Positions 15,344 through 23,557 are shown, counted from the first letter of the stretch. The stretch is 29,135 nt of DNA from HGM13006 sp964518645 (GCA_964518645.1 CAZFGL010000013.1:1-29135), one strand, 5' to 3'. The notes: generated by a model not told the origin, from the letters alone. Translations and numbers: made by a program.

Positions 15344-18300
15344 ACCGAAACTGACACCCCAGCAGAAAGCTGTTGTAGATAACCGGGGCGGAACCCTGCT
15401 GGTATCCGCAGCGGCCGGTTCCGGAAAAACCAAAGTCCTGGTGGATCGGGTCATGGATCGGATCCTCCATGATGGCAGAAATATCAACCAATTTCTGATC
15501 ATTACCTTTACCAATGCCGCTGCAGCGGAATTGCGCAGTAAAATATCCCGCGCCATTGTCAGTGCACTGGGGCAGGATCCCACCAATCGGCATATTCAGA
15601 GACAGATGAATCTGATCTCCCTTGCCCAGATTTCTACAGTGCATTCCTTCTGCGGAAATCTGATCCGTCAGTATGGTTATCTGTTGGAGATCCCCGGGGA
15701 TTATGCCATGCTGGAAGAGGCGGAGCGGTCGGAAATGCTCCAGCGTATTCTGACGGATGTTCTGGATGAGTTTTATGAAGAAATGACACCTGGATTCCAG
15801 CTTCTTGTGGACACGTTGGGTGCTGGAAGAAATGACGACAGGCTGGTGGAAATGGTTCAGGATGTTTTTGAAAAGCTCCTGTCCCAGCCCTATCCGGAAA
15901 AATGGCTGAAAAATCAGAAGCTTACCCTGGACCCATCTGAAGATCTGGGGCAGACAGGCTGGGGCAGAATTCTTATTGAAAATGCGAAAAAGCAGATCAT
16001 CTGGCTGATTGAACGGTATGATTGGGCAATCAAGGTTATGGAAGTGGATGAAAAGCTGATGAAGAAGTATCTTCCAGCCTATGAATCCCAGAGAAAACAG
16101 CTTCAGGACATGCTGCTGGTTTTTGATGGGCCGTGGGATCAGATCGGCTCCTCCATGACCATGACATTTCCGCCTGCATCTGTACGGGATTATCCGGATA
16201 AGGAATTGCTGGAGCAGATCAAAAGCATCAAGGAAGATAATAAAAAGCTGCTTATCAAGCTGCAAAAACAGTTTTCCCGGAGTGCTGAGACCCTGATTGG
16301 AGAACAGAATCAGATTGCTCCGGCGCTGGAAGCCCTGCTTCTGATCGTGGAACGGCTGTATGGACGCTTTTCAGTGGAAAAGCGAAATAAGAATCTGCTG
16401 GATTTCTCGGATCAGGAGCATCTTGCGATCCGGCTGCTGGTACGTGAAAACGGAAAGCCTACGGAAGTGGCTCAGGAGGTTGCAAATCAGTTTGTGGAGA
16501 TCATGGTGGACGAGTATCAGGACTCCAACCGTGTGCAGGAACTGATATACCGGGCGATTTCCGGCCCGGGGGATCAAAACCGTTTCCTGGTGGGTGATGT
16601 GAAGCAGTCTATTTATTCCTTCCGGCAGGCAGAACCGGAGCTGTTTCTGGAAAAATACCAGACCTATCAGGAGGGCGCAAAGGCCAGACCGGGGGAGCCC
16701 CGCTATCTGGTGCTTTCACGGAATTTCCGCTCCCGTCCTGAGGTGCTGGAAGCGGCAAACCATGTATTTCAAACGGTCATGAGTCCGGCGCTTGGAGGAC
16801 TTGAATATGATGAGCGGGAGATGCTGTACCCGGGGCTGGACGCTTATCCTCAGGATCATGAAAAGCATGTGGAATTGAATGTACTGTCCTTTGTGAGTTC
16901 CGATGAGGGCAGAGATGATGAATCCAATAAATATCAGAAGGAAGCCAGATGGGTGGCCGGACGGGTGGCAAGACTGCTGAATTCCGGTGCGCCTGTCCGT
17001 GATGGCGATGGGGTTCGTCCCGTCCGTCCGGAGGATGTTGCCATACTGTTCCGTTCCCGGGATCCTATGGCGGTGTTTGCACGGGAACTGAATCGGGCTG
17101 GGATCCCGGTTCTGTCCGACAGCGGGGAGGATATTTTCCAGACACCTGAGGTGCAGGTGCTGATGAATCTGCTGCGGGTTCTGGACAACCCACGGCAGGA
17201 TGTGCCGCTGCTCTCCGTGCTGTGCAGTCCACTGTTCCGGTTTTCCAATGAGCTTCTGGCCAGAATCCGTATGGAGAGTAAGAGCCGAAGGTTCTATGAC
17301 GCAATGTGCAGCGCAGAAATTCCGGAAGTTCAGGATGCGCTGGGCCGTCTGGAGGAGCTGAAAGCCCTTGCGCGGCGATTATCCGGGGAAAGCCTTGTCT
17401 GGCATCTGCTGAATGAAGGCGGGCTTCTGCGGGCCTACAGCGCCATGGACGGGGGTGAGGAACGGAGAAATAATCTGCTGACGGTCTATAATCTGGCCTG
17501 CACCGCTGCCGGTGGGGAGCATATCTATCTGTATGAGCTGCTCCGTTATCTGGAACGGCAGGCGGTAGCGGGGGTACCGGGGGCAGCAGCGGGAGATTCC
17601 GGCGTGACGCTGACCACCATACATAAATCCAAAGGTCTGGAGTATCCTGTGGTGTTCCTCAGTGATCTTTCGAGGGAGTTTAACACGCAGGAGTTAAAAG
17701 ACCGGATCCTTGTGGACGGGGAGGACGGTATTGGCGCCAGAATCACCGATTTGGAACAGCGTCGCCGTTATACCGGAATCGCCTTTGAAGCTCTGAAAGT
17801 AAAGAAAGAGCAGAAACTACTCTCTGAAGAACTTCGGGTGCTCTATGTGGCAATGACCCGTCCCAGAGATTATCTGTTTATGACCTATGCCACCGGTAAC
17901 GGTATAAAGCATCTGAAGCGGCTTGTGGATGGTGCCGGAATGCCTGCGGAGAAGTGGGCCGCCTCCGGTGCCAACTGCCTTGGAGACTGGGTTCTGCTGG
18001 GTGCCATGAATCAGATCGAAGGGGGAGCGCTGTTTGAAGTAACGGGTCGGCCAAAGTGTCAGTGCATGTCCCTGAATTATCCCTGGGAGATCAATTTCAT
18101 GGAGCTTGAGGAAATTCCACAGACCGTTTATGTTTCCGGAGATGTGGAGAAAACTGACGGTCCCACTTATGTACCCACGGCAGAGGGGCTGATCCGTGCC
18201 TTGCAGTGGGAGTATCCCTACCGGGAGGCCACGGTCACACCCTCCAAAGTTACGGCGAACCAGCTCAAGGGACGGGACAAGGATCAGGAAGTGGCGGATA

Positions 18301-18875
18301 ATACCGTTGCTGCACGAACTGTGCCCCAGCTGGCCCGGCCGAAATTTATTCTGGAGGATACCGGCCTGTCACCGACGGAGAAGGGCACCGCTGCACATCT
18401 GTTCCTGCAATATGCAGATTTTCAGCGCCTTCGAACCCCAGAGGGGGTTTGGGAGGAAGCTGCCCGGCTGGTGGATGATGCATATATGACCGAGCAGCAG
18501 GCCGACAGCGTAGATCAGAAGAAGATCTGTGGGCTGTTTCAGTCTCCTCTGGGAGAGCGCCTGCTTCAGGCAGAACAGCTTGTCCGGGAATTTAAATTCT
18601 CCATGCTGACGGATGCAGAGGTCTGGTATCCCGGCATGCAAGGAGAACAGGTGCTTTTGCAGGGCGTTGTGGATGCGGCGATTATCGAAGAGGACGGGGT
18701 GACTGTGATTGATTTCAAAACCGATCGTGTCACAGGAACGGCCATTCAGACAAGGGCTGAACACTACCGTGGACAGCTGATGACCTATAAAAGCGCACTG
18801 GAACGGATTTTTCATAAACCGGTTCGGGAAATGATCCTGTATTTCCTGTATCCGGGTGAGGAGGTTCAATTATGA
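15336..18875 (+). CDS. addA: ATP-dependent helicase/nuclease subunit A (AddA)
   Basis: A UvrD/RecB-type 3'-5' helicase fused to a C-terminal nuclease, forming AddAB with the preceding gene. It has about 1180 residues. Visible: PQQKAVVDNRGG (Q motif), Walker A AAAGSGKT near residue 26-33, TFTNAAAAELR, Walker B VDEYQDSN (Asp393-Glu394), GDVKQSIYSFRQAEP, the late helicase motif TTIHKSKGLEYPVVFL, VAMTRPRDYL, and nuclease VIDFKTDR (about 1125-1132). Two adjacent ATGs (15333 and 15336) fit; GGGAGG at 15322-15327 is 8 bases before the second. The end overlaps the HAD gene by ATGA. Confidence 0.97.
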   Translation: MSEPKLTPQQKAVVDNRGGTLLVSAAAGSGKTKVLVDRVMDRILHDGRNINQFLIITFTNAAAAELRSKISRAIVSALGQDPTNRHIQRQMNLISLAQISTVHSFCGNLIRQYGYLLEIPGDYAMLEEAERSEMLQRILTDVLDEFYEEMTPGFQLLVDTLGAGRNDDRLVEMVQDVFEKLLSQPYPEKWLKNQKLTLDPSEDLGQTGWGRILIENAKKQIIWLIERYDWAIKVMEVDEKLMKKYLPAYESQRKQLQDMLLVFDGPWDQIGSSMTMTFPPASVRDYPDKELLEQIKSIKEDNKKLLIKLQKQFSRSAETLIGEQNQIAPALEALLLIVERLYGRFSVEKRNKNLLDFSDQEHLAIRLLVRENGKPTEVAQEVANQFVEIMVDEYQDSNRVQELIYRAISGPGDQNRFLVGDVKQSIYSFRQAEPELFLEKYQTYQEGAKARPGEPRYLVLSRNFRSRPEVLEAANHVFQTVMSPALGGLEYDEREMLYPGLDAYPQDHEKHVELNVLSFVSSDEGRDDESNKYQKEARWVAGRVARLLNSGAPVRDGDGVRPVRPEDVAILFRSRDPMAVFARELNRAGIPVLSDSGEDIFQTPEVQVLMNLLRVLDNPRQDVPLLSVLCSPLFRFSNELLARIRMESKSRRFYDAMCSAEIPEVQDALGRLEELKALARRLSGESLVWHLLNEGGLLRAYSAMDGGEERRNNLLTVYNLACTAAGGEHIYLYELLRYLERQAVAGVPGAAAGDSGVTLTTIHKSKGLEYPVVFLSDLSREFNTQELKDRILVDGEDGIGARITDLEQRRRYTGIAFEALKVKKEQKLLSEELRVLYVAMTRPRDYLFMTYATGNGIKHLKRLVDGAGMPAEKWAASGANCLGDWVLLGAMNQIEGGALFEVTGRPKCQCMSLNYPWEINFMELEEIPQTVYVSGDVEKTDGPTYVPTAEGLIRALQWEYPYREATVTPSKVTANQLKGRDKDQEVADNTVAARTVPQLARPKFILEDTGLSPTEKGTAAHLFLQYADFQRLRTPEGVWEEAARLVDDAYMTEQQADSVDQKKICGLFQSPLGERLLQAEQLVREFKFSMLTDAEVWYPGMQGEQVLLQGVVDAAIIEEDGVTVIDFKTDRVTGTAIQTRAEHYRGQLMTYKSALERIFHKPVREMILYFLYPGEEVQL

Positions 18876-19525
18876 TACGGGGCGTTATTTTCGACATGGA
18901 CGGACTGATGACCGATACGGAGAAGCTTTTTCTGGATCTGTGGTGTGAGATCATGAGAGAACGGGGAGAGCCGGAGTACCGGGAGATTCTGACCCACTGT
19001 ATCGGACTGGATCACGGCTCCACCCGCAGGTATATTGATACCATGCTTGGGCCGGAATTCCCCTATATGGAGATTCTGGGGGAGGTCGGGGTGCGTTCCC
19101 GGAGATATTGTCAGGAAAATGGGGTGCCTGTGAAGCCGGGCCTCTATGAGCTGATTGATTTTCTGGATCTGCATGGGATCCCCTATGGGGTTGCCACGTC
19201 CACCAAAGGTGACCGCGCAAAGTGGCGGCTGGATAACATCGGCGTTCTGAACCGACTCAGTGCCCTTGTCACGGGGGATATGGTTCAGAATGGGAAACCG
19301 GAACCGGATATTTTTCTCAAGGCAGCGGAGTTCCTGGGGGTTCCTGGGGAGGAGTGCCTTGTGCTGGAGGATTCTCCTCATGGCATTCTGGCTGCCCATC
19401 GTGCAGACTGTATGCCTCTGATGATCCCGGATCTGAAGCAGCCCGATGAGGAGACGAAAAAGCTTCTCTGGGGGCAGCTTTCAAGCCTGCTTGAGGTTCC
19501 TGACTACATAGCCCCGTATATCTAA
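18872..19525 (+). CDS. HAD-superfamily phosphatase (beta-phosphoglucomutase-like)
   Basis: 217 residues of HAD subfamily IA. Motif I is FDMDGLMTDTE (Asp8 nucleophile, Asp10 acid/base), motif II ATSTKG, motif III a lysine in NGKPEPD, and motif IV LVLEDSPHG. A helical cap lies between motifs I and II. These enzymes act on small phosphorylated sugars or nucleotides, or as phosphoglucomutases; the substrate is unknown. It overlaps addA by 4 bases (ATGA), so it is co-translated with the recombination genes, although no functional link is established. A strong terminator follows. Confidence 0.88.
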   Translation: MIRGVIFDMDGLMTDTEKLFLDLWCEIMRERGEPEYREILTHCIGLDHGSTRRYIDTMLGPEFPYMEILGEVGVRSRRYCQENGVPVKPGLYELIDFLDLHGIPYGVATSTKGDRAKWRLDNIGVLNRLSALVTGDMVQNGKPEPDIFLKAAEFLGVPGEECLVLEDSPHGILAAHRADCMPLMIPDLKQPDEETKKLLWGQLSSLLEVPDYIAPYI

Positions 19526-19552
19526 GGGAAAAAGAGTATAAAAATATTATGT

Positions 19553-19595
19553 AGTTTCCCGGTGCACATTCCTTTGTGCGCCGGGAAACTTTTAT
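19553..19595 (+). terminator. Intrinsic terminator closing the addBA-HAD operon
   Basis: A 15-base stem AGTTTCCCGGTGCAC (19553-19567) with GTGCGCCGGGAAACT (19576-19590), one G-T pair, then TTTTA. It sits between convergent genes and may work both ways, although the minus-strand T-run is set back. Confidence 0.9.
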
Positions 19596-19693
19596 CTGCG
19601 GTTCTGGCTCTGCTCACGCTGAGTCCGGTTCTGCTGATTATTCTGCTTCTGTTCCCGCTGATTCTGGGTCTGCTCTTTACGATTCTCGTTCAT
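19592..19693 (-). CDS. 33-residue Gln/Asn/Arg-rich peptide, probable forespore product
   Basis: I do not recognise a family with certainty. Composition after the start Met: 10 Gln, 7 Asn, 6 Arg, 4 Glu, 2 Lys, 2 Thr, 1 Ser, with no hydrophobic, aromatic, Gly, Pro, Ala or Cys residue. A weak internal repeat is visible (QNQREQKQN and TQREQSQN). It is a real gene on three grounds: AAGGAGGAA (19701-19709) stands at the right distance from the ATG, a near-consensus SigG promoter lies upstream (19736-19764), and it follows spoVAE on the same strand. The composition recalls gamma-type small acid-soluble spore proteins, which are Gln/Asn-rich and serve as amino-acid stores in Bacillus spores, but it is much shorter. 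A spore role is inference. Confidence 0.7.
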   Translation of the reverse strand: MNENRKEQTQNQREQKQNNQQNRTQREQSQNRR

Positions 19694-19712
19694 AATTCTT
19701 TTCCTCCTTACG

Positions 19713-19725
19713 GTGATCGGATCAC
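19713..19725 (-). repeat. Palindrome in the leader of the 33-residue gene
   Basis: Perfect 6-base arms GTGATC and GATCAC around one central base, between the predicted start point (about 19729) and the ribosome site. Possible operator or 5' RNA element; short enough to be chance. Confidence 0.4.
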
Positions 19726-19735
19726 TCCGTGGGTG

Positions 19736-19764
19736 TAGTATGCCCGGTCTGTCAGGATTTATCC
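19736..19764 (-). promoter_or_regulatory. SigG-type (forespore) promoter for the 33-residue gene
   Basis: Minus strand: GGATA (19764-19760), 17-base spacer, CATACTA (19742-19736). The -10 is an exact SigG consensus and the spacer is right. The -35 lies in the last codons of spoVAE. Confidence 0.65.
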
Positions 19765-20108
19765 TTTGGATGAAAGAGCAGGGAGCACAAATACCCGAAT
19801 ACAACCGCTGCTGTGATTCCGCCGGCAGCAGCGGTCAGACCGCCGGTAAAGATTCCGATCCAGCCATCCGTTCCGATGGCCTCCCGGACACCCTTTGCCA
19901 GATTATAACCGAAGCCGGTCAGAGGGACAGTTGCCCCTGCACCGCCCCACTGACGAATGGGTTCATATAGCCCCAGACCGCCAAGAATTACCCCGGAGAC
20001 TACATAAGTGACCAGAATTCTGGCCGGTGTCAGTTTTGTTTTGTCGATCAGAATCTGACCGATGCCACAGAGAATGCCACCGCAAATAAAAGCACGAAGA
20101 TATTCCAT
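19752..20108 (-). CDS. spoVAE: Stage V sporulation protein AE
   Basis: A membrane subunit of the SpoVA complex, which moves dipicolinic acid (with calcium) into the forespore and out during germination. It has 118 residues with several hydrophobic segments (about 4-20, 30-47, 83-111) and family phrases FICGGILCGIGQILID, GGLGLYEP, GGAGATVPLTGFG and GVREAIGTDGWIGIFTGG (landmarks only). The ATG overlaps the spoVAD stop by one base (TGATG), with GGAGGAA in the spoVAD end, so the two are coupled. Confidence 0.93.
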   Translation of the reverse strand: MEYLRAFICGGILCGIGQILIDKTKLTPARILVTYVVSGVILGGLGLYEPIRQWGGAGATVPLTGFGYNLAKGVREAIGTDGWIGIFTGGLTAAAGGITAAVVFGYLCSLLFHPKDKS

Positions 20109-21130
20109 CACATGGTTCCTCCTTCCATGGAAATGGCAACCGCATGGCATATGGCGGGGATGGATTCCCCCTGTTGGGTGGATACGGGGGAGAGCAGGGC
20201 GCCGGTGCCACAGAAAAGAATGTTCCGGTATTTCCCGGTTTTCATTTTTTCAAGCAAATATCCGCACAGTACAGTGGCACTGCACCCACAGCCGGAGCCA
20301 CCGGCATGGACATCCTGTTCAGCAAGATCAAATATCATTGTGCCACAGTCATCCACCAGATTGGGAATGAGCAGTCCTTCCCGTTTCAGAAGCTCCAGTG
20401 CCAGTTCTTTCCCCACAGCGCCTAAATCTCCGGAGACGATCAGATCATAGTCAGAAGGCTTGAGTCCTGTGTCACGAAAATGGGCAACGACTGTGTCCAC
20501 AAAGGCCGGTGCCATAGCTGCTCCCATATTATTTGCGTCGGTTGTTTTCAGATCAATGACCTTGCCGGTGGTGATACCCCGGATATAGGGCGGCTGGGCG
20601 TAGGGGGATAGGATCACAGCCCCTGCACCGGTAACAGTCCACTGAGCCGTGGGCGTACGCTGTCCGCCATATTCAAGGGGGAGACGATATTGCCGTTCCG
20701 CAGAGGCGAAATGGGATGAGGTCAGTGCGGTGGCATAATTGGCATATCCCCCCTCCACGGCCATAGCAGCCAGAGACAGGCTCTCTGCCATGGTGGAACA
20801 GGCACCGTACAGTCCATAGAAGGGAATGTCTGTGCCTCTGACGGCGAAGCTGGTGCCGATACACTGGTTCAGCAGATCTCCTGCGAAAAGCATGTCGATA
20901 TTTGCCTCTGAGACAGCCCCCTTCCGGAGTGCGGTCTCCAACGCCAGGGACTGCATTTTGCTTTCGGCTTTTTCCCATGTCTCCTGACCGAATTTGGTAT
21001 CTCCGCTGACATAATCGAAATAAGCACGAAGGGGGCCTTCGCCCTCCTTTTTCCCTGCCACTGAGGCATAAGCGTGGATGGAAGGCGGAAAATCAAAACG
21101 GACGGATTGCCGTCCCAGATGTTTGCTCAT
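20108..21130 (-). CDS. spoVAD: Stage V sporulation protein AD
   Basis: A soluble, thiolase-fold SpoVA subunit that binds dipicolinic acid at the forespore inner membrane. It has 340 residues, normal length. Visible: GRQSVRFDFPPSIHAYASVAG at the N-terminus (landmark up to 20 residues), GDLLNQCIGTSFAVRG, PFYGLYGACSTMAESL with Cys111 at the thiolase position, SSHFASAERQYRLPLEYGGQ, and VSGDLGAVG. The start ATG 21130 has GGAGGAA about 7 bases upstream; an earlier in-frame ATG overlaps that site. A forespore-type promoter candidate lies at 21156-21185. spoVAC, often the gene before spoVAD in Clostridia, is not in this window. Confidence 0.95.
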   Translation of the reverse strand: MSKHLGRQSVRFDFPPSIHAYASVAGKKEGEGPLRAYFDYVSGDTKFGQETWEKAESKMQSLALETALRKGAVSEANIDMLFAGDLLNQCIGTSFAVRGTDIPFYGLYGACSTMAESLSLAAMAVEGGYANYATALTSSHFASAERQYRLPLEYGGQRTPTAQWTVTGAGAVILSPYAQPPYIRGITTGKVIDLKTTDANNMGAAMAPAFVDTVVAHFRDTGLKPSDYDLIVSGDLGAVGKELALELLKREGLLIPNLVDDCGTMIFDLAEQDVHAGGSGCGCSATVLCGYLLEKMKTGKYRNILFCGTGALLSPVSTQQGESIPAICHAVAISMEGGTM

Positions 21131-21155
21131 AGGGAATTCCTCCATGTTTTTTTCA

Positions 21156-21185
21156 TAGTATTTGCAGAATACGGAGGATTACCCT
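21156..21185 (-). promoter_or_regulatory. Candidate forespore (SigF/SigG) promoter for spoVAD
   Basis: Minus strand: AGGGTA (21185-21180), 14-base spacer, GCAAATACTA (21165-21156). The -10 fits the SigF pattern at nine of ten positions and contains AATACTA, close to the SigG box. The -35 is only fair. Confidence 0.4.
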
Positions 21186-21219
21186 GAAAAGAACCGGGAA
21201 GTTTTGCGCCATAATAAAG

Positions 21220-21250
21220 AAGCATCCGCACCATCAGGGTACGGATGCTT
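21220..21250 (-). terminator. Terminator of the rhomboid-like gene
   Basis: A 13-base stem (21220-21232 with 21238-21250, arms AAGCATCCGCACC and GGTACGGATGCTT, one G-T-type mismatch) with a 5-base loop. Read on the minus strand it is followed by CTTTATTAT. It separates this gene from spoVAD. Confidence 0.7.
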
Positions 21251-21265
21251 AAAACAAATACATGA

Positions 21266-22138
21266 TTACTGTATGTGGGGGTGATTATTGATATGATCCT
21301 GACAATAACAGTAGTAACCGCTGCATCTGCTGCAATAGCGGAATTCAAGTTCCGGGTTTGAAACATCGGTTCTTCCGCATACGGTGCATTTGTGCCGGTA
21401 TTGAGCAGCGTCCACCACTTTCTTTTGGGAACCGGTTCGGGAAGCGGTGGGGCGATGCTGATAGGTTTTTGCCCAGTTTGCACCGGCTTTGGAGTTGGTG
21501 CGGTATCCAAAGTCAAACTTTTTCTTACCCACACGATCGGCACCGGGGAGTACGTTAACGCAGTCCTTTCCGAAGAAAATGAAATAGTTCAGCAGTGCGA
21601 ACAGGGGAGACAGATCCCCACGGGCAACGTCGATCACTGCATAAAGGAGATAAACCCATGCAAGATATTTCATTTTTACAGGGATGATATACATGACCAG
21701 CACCCGGTTATCCGGATACAGTGTAGCAAGGGCAAGGAAAAGACTGAGATTCAGGAAATAGACGCTGGCACGGGTTCCCAGAATCAGTGCGGCTGCGTCC
21801 ATGAGTACAACGCCGGTCAGGTAAAACAGATTGAATTTCAGAGTTCCCCAGACGGTCTCCACCATACGTCCGATGGAGTAGTAGGCAAAGAGCTGAAGAA
21901 ACAGCCAGATGCCACTGCCCTGGGGAATCAGAATGTAGGTGATCAGTCGCCAGACCTGACCCTGCAGGATCAGATTCCGGTCAAAGCGGAGAAAGTTGTA
22001 CAGGGCGTAGCTGGGATCCACCTGTATCATAAACCACATGATCAGGGTTCCGATGCTGAGGTAAAGCATCAGGTTGGGGATGCCCTTTCCTGAATTGTTG
22101 TATAAAAACCGATTCCATTTTCGGCGCAGATTGTTCAC
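21266..22138 (-). CDS. Rhomboid-like membrane protein with C-terminal zinc-binding-type Cys/His cluster
   Basis: 290 residues. The N-terminal 200 have the rhomboid pattern: several membrane segments, the loop-1 phrase GQVWRLITYILIP, then ETVWGTLKFNLFYLTGV. The catalytic GxSG motif that should precede the LYPDNRV stretch is absent (the region reads YFLNLSLFLALATLYP), and no catalytic His is visible in the last segment, so it is probably an inactive rhomboid. The C-terminus is a cytosolic-looking cluster, HKCTVCG to CSRCSGYYCYCQDH (about 249-283), a likely zinc ribbon or treble clef. The start is GTG 22138, with GGGAGGT 8 bases upstream and a promoter at 22177-22205. Function unknown. Confidence 0.8.
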   Translation of the reverse strand: MNNLRRKWNRFLYNNSGKGIPNLMLYLSIGTLIMWFMIQVDPSYALYNFLRFDRNLILQGQVWRLITYILIPQGSGIWLFLQLFAYYSIGRMVETVWGTLKFNLFYLTGVVLMDAAALILGTRASVYFLNLSLFLALATLYPDNRVLVMYIIPVKMKYLAWVYLLYAVIDVARGDLSPLFALLNYFIFFGKDCVNVLPGADRVGKKKFDFGYRTNSKAGANWAKTYQHRPTASRTGSQKKVVDAAQYRHKCTVCGRTDVSNPELEFRYCSRCSGYYCYCQDHINNHPHIQ

Positions 22139-22176
22139 AGTGATAACCTCCCGGGTGAGCTGTTTTGGTAAAATCT

Positions 22177-22205
22177 ATTCTATGCGATTATCTCATAAAA
22201 GTCCA
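22177..22205 (-). promoter_or_regulatory. Promoter of the rhomboid-like gene
   Basis: Minus strand: TGGACT (22205-22200), 17-base spacer, TAGAAT (22182-22177). It is divergent from the ahcY promoter, with the two -35 boxes only 20 bases apart. Confidence 0.55.
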
Positions 22206-22225
22206 TGAAAAATGTGTAAACTTTC

Positions 22226-22254
22226 TTGTTCCCGGTAATTATTTGTGTTATACT
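22226..22254 (+). promoter_or_regulatory. Strong vegetative promoter of ahcY
   Basis: TTGTTC (22226-22231), 17-base spacer, extended -10 TGTTATACT (22246-22254). The leader is about 28 bases, too short for a SAM or SAH riboswitch. Confidence 0.8.
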
Positions 22255-22288
22255 AGCCGGGAAATCAATAAGGAAAGGTAGATCCGTT

Positions 22289-23533
22289 TTGAATATTGTA
22301 CGAGACATGTCCCTGCAGGAACGGGGCAGAATGAAGATTCAGTGGGTGCAGGATTTTATGCCTGCTCTGAGTGCCATCAAGAAGGAGTTTGAGGAGACCA
22401 AGCCTTTTGCGGGAAAGACCATTGCCATGAGCATTCACATGGAGGCCAAAACAGCATATCTTGCTACGGTTTTAAAGGCCGCAGGTGCCGAGGTTTATGC
22501 AACCGGCTGCAATCCGCTGTCCACGCAGGATGATGTGGCTGCCGGCCTTGCCTCTCTTGGGGTTCATGTTGCCGCATGGCATGGGGCAACCGACGAAGAA
22601 TATATTGCCCATCTGACCCAGACCCTCAGCTGTCACCCGGATCTGTTCATTGACGACGGCGGTGACCTTGTGGAGCTGCTTACCACCACCTGTAAGGAAT
22701 ACGGGGACAGAATTCTGGGCGGCTGTGAAGAGACAACTACCGGCATCCACCGGCTGAAGGCCCGTGCTGCCGCAGGGGTGCTTCCCTTCCCAATGATGAA
22801 CGTAAACGATGCAAAGTGCAAGCATTACTATGACAATAAATACGGTACCGGCCAGTCTGTGTGGGACGCAATCATGCATACCACAAACCTTCTGGTGGCT
22901 GGCAGAACCGTGGTTGTAGCCGGTTACGGCTACTGTGGCCGTGGAATTGCCATGCGTGCAAAGGGCATGGGTGCTACAGTGATCGTGACAGAGATCGACC
23001 CCATCAAGGCGCTGGAGGCCACCATGGACGGCTATATGGTTATGACCATGGATGAGGCAGCACCGCTGGGCGATATTTTTGTTACCGCCACCGGCTGCCG
23101 GGACGTGATCACAAAGCGTCATTTTACGGTGATGAAGGACAATGCATTTCTGTCCAATGCGGGCCACTTTAACGTGGAGGTAAACGGGGAAGAGCTGGCG
23201 GCCATGGCAAAGCGTGTGTATCTCCGTCGGGACGAGATCATGGGCTATGAGCTGGAGGACGGCAGAACACTGAATCTTCTGGCAGAGGGACGGCTGGTGA
23301 ATCTTGCCTCCGGCAACGGCCATCCTGCTGAAATTATGGACATGAGTTTTGCAATTCAGTCCATGAGCCTGAAATATCTTATGGAGCACCACGGTGAAAT
23401 GACCAATCAGGTCTACGAGGTGCCGGAGGAGATCGATGCTCTGGTTTCCAGAATCAAGCTGGATGCAATGGGACTGAAGGTAGATACCCTGACCGAGGCA
23501 CAGGAGAAGTATCTCAGTGGCTGGGAAGTTTGA
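22289..23533 (+). CDS. ahcY: Adenosylhomocysteinase
   Basis: It splits S-adenosylhomocysteine into adenosine and homocysteine with bound NAD, clearing the by-product of methylation. It has 414 residues, the shorter form. Visible: MKIQWVQDFMPAL, EVYATGCNPLSTQDDVAAGL, HGATDEEY, NVNDAKCKHYYDNKYGTGQS (substrate Lys/Asp region), the NAD loop VVAGYGYCGRG, VTATGCRDVI and SNAGHFNVEV. The C-terminus ends soon after EKYLSGWEV, without the KPxHYRY tail of the long form. The start is read as TTG 22289, giving MNIVRDMSLQERGR, which aligns with the usual N-terminus; AGGAAAGG lies 11 bases upstream. A second choice is ATG 22307. Confidence 0.95.
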   Translation: MNIVRDMSLQERGRMKIQWVQDFMPALSAIKKEFEETKPFAGKTIAMSIHMEAKTAYLATVLKAAGAEVYATGCNPLSTQDDVAAGLASLGVHVAAWHGATDEEYIAHLTQTLSCHPDLFIDDGGDLVELLTTTCKEYGDRILGGCEETTTGIHRLKARAAAGVLPFPMMNVNDAKCKHYYDNKYGTGQSVWDAIMHTTNLLVAGRTVVVAGYGYCGRGIAMRAKGMGATVIVTEIDPIKALEATMDGYMVMTMDEAAPLGDIFVTATGCRDVITKRHFTVMKDNAFLSNAGHFNVEVNGEELAAMAKRVYLRRDEIMGYELEDGRTLNLLAEGRLVNLASGNGHPAEIMDMSFAIQSMSLKYLMEHHGEMTNQVYEVPEEIDALVSRIKLDAMGLKVDTLTEAQEKYLSGWEV

Positions 23534-23557
23534 TCCCCGATTGTTTTCACAGATGCT

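Noticed and set aside
22255..22288. SAM or SAH riboswitch before ahcY
   Set aside because: The leader from the predicted start is about 28 bases, too short for either aptamer, and shows no stem.
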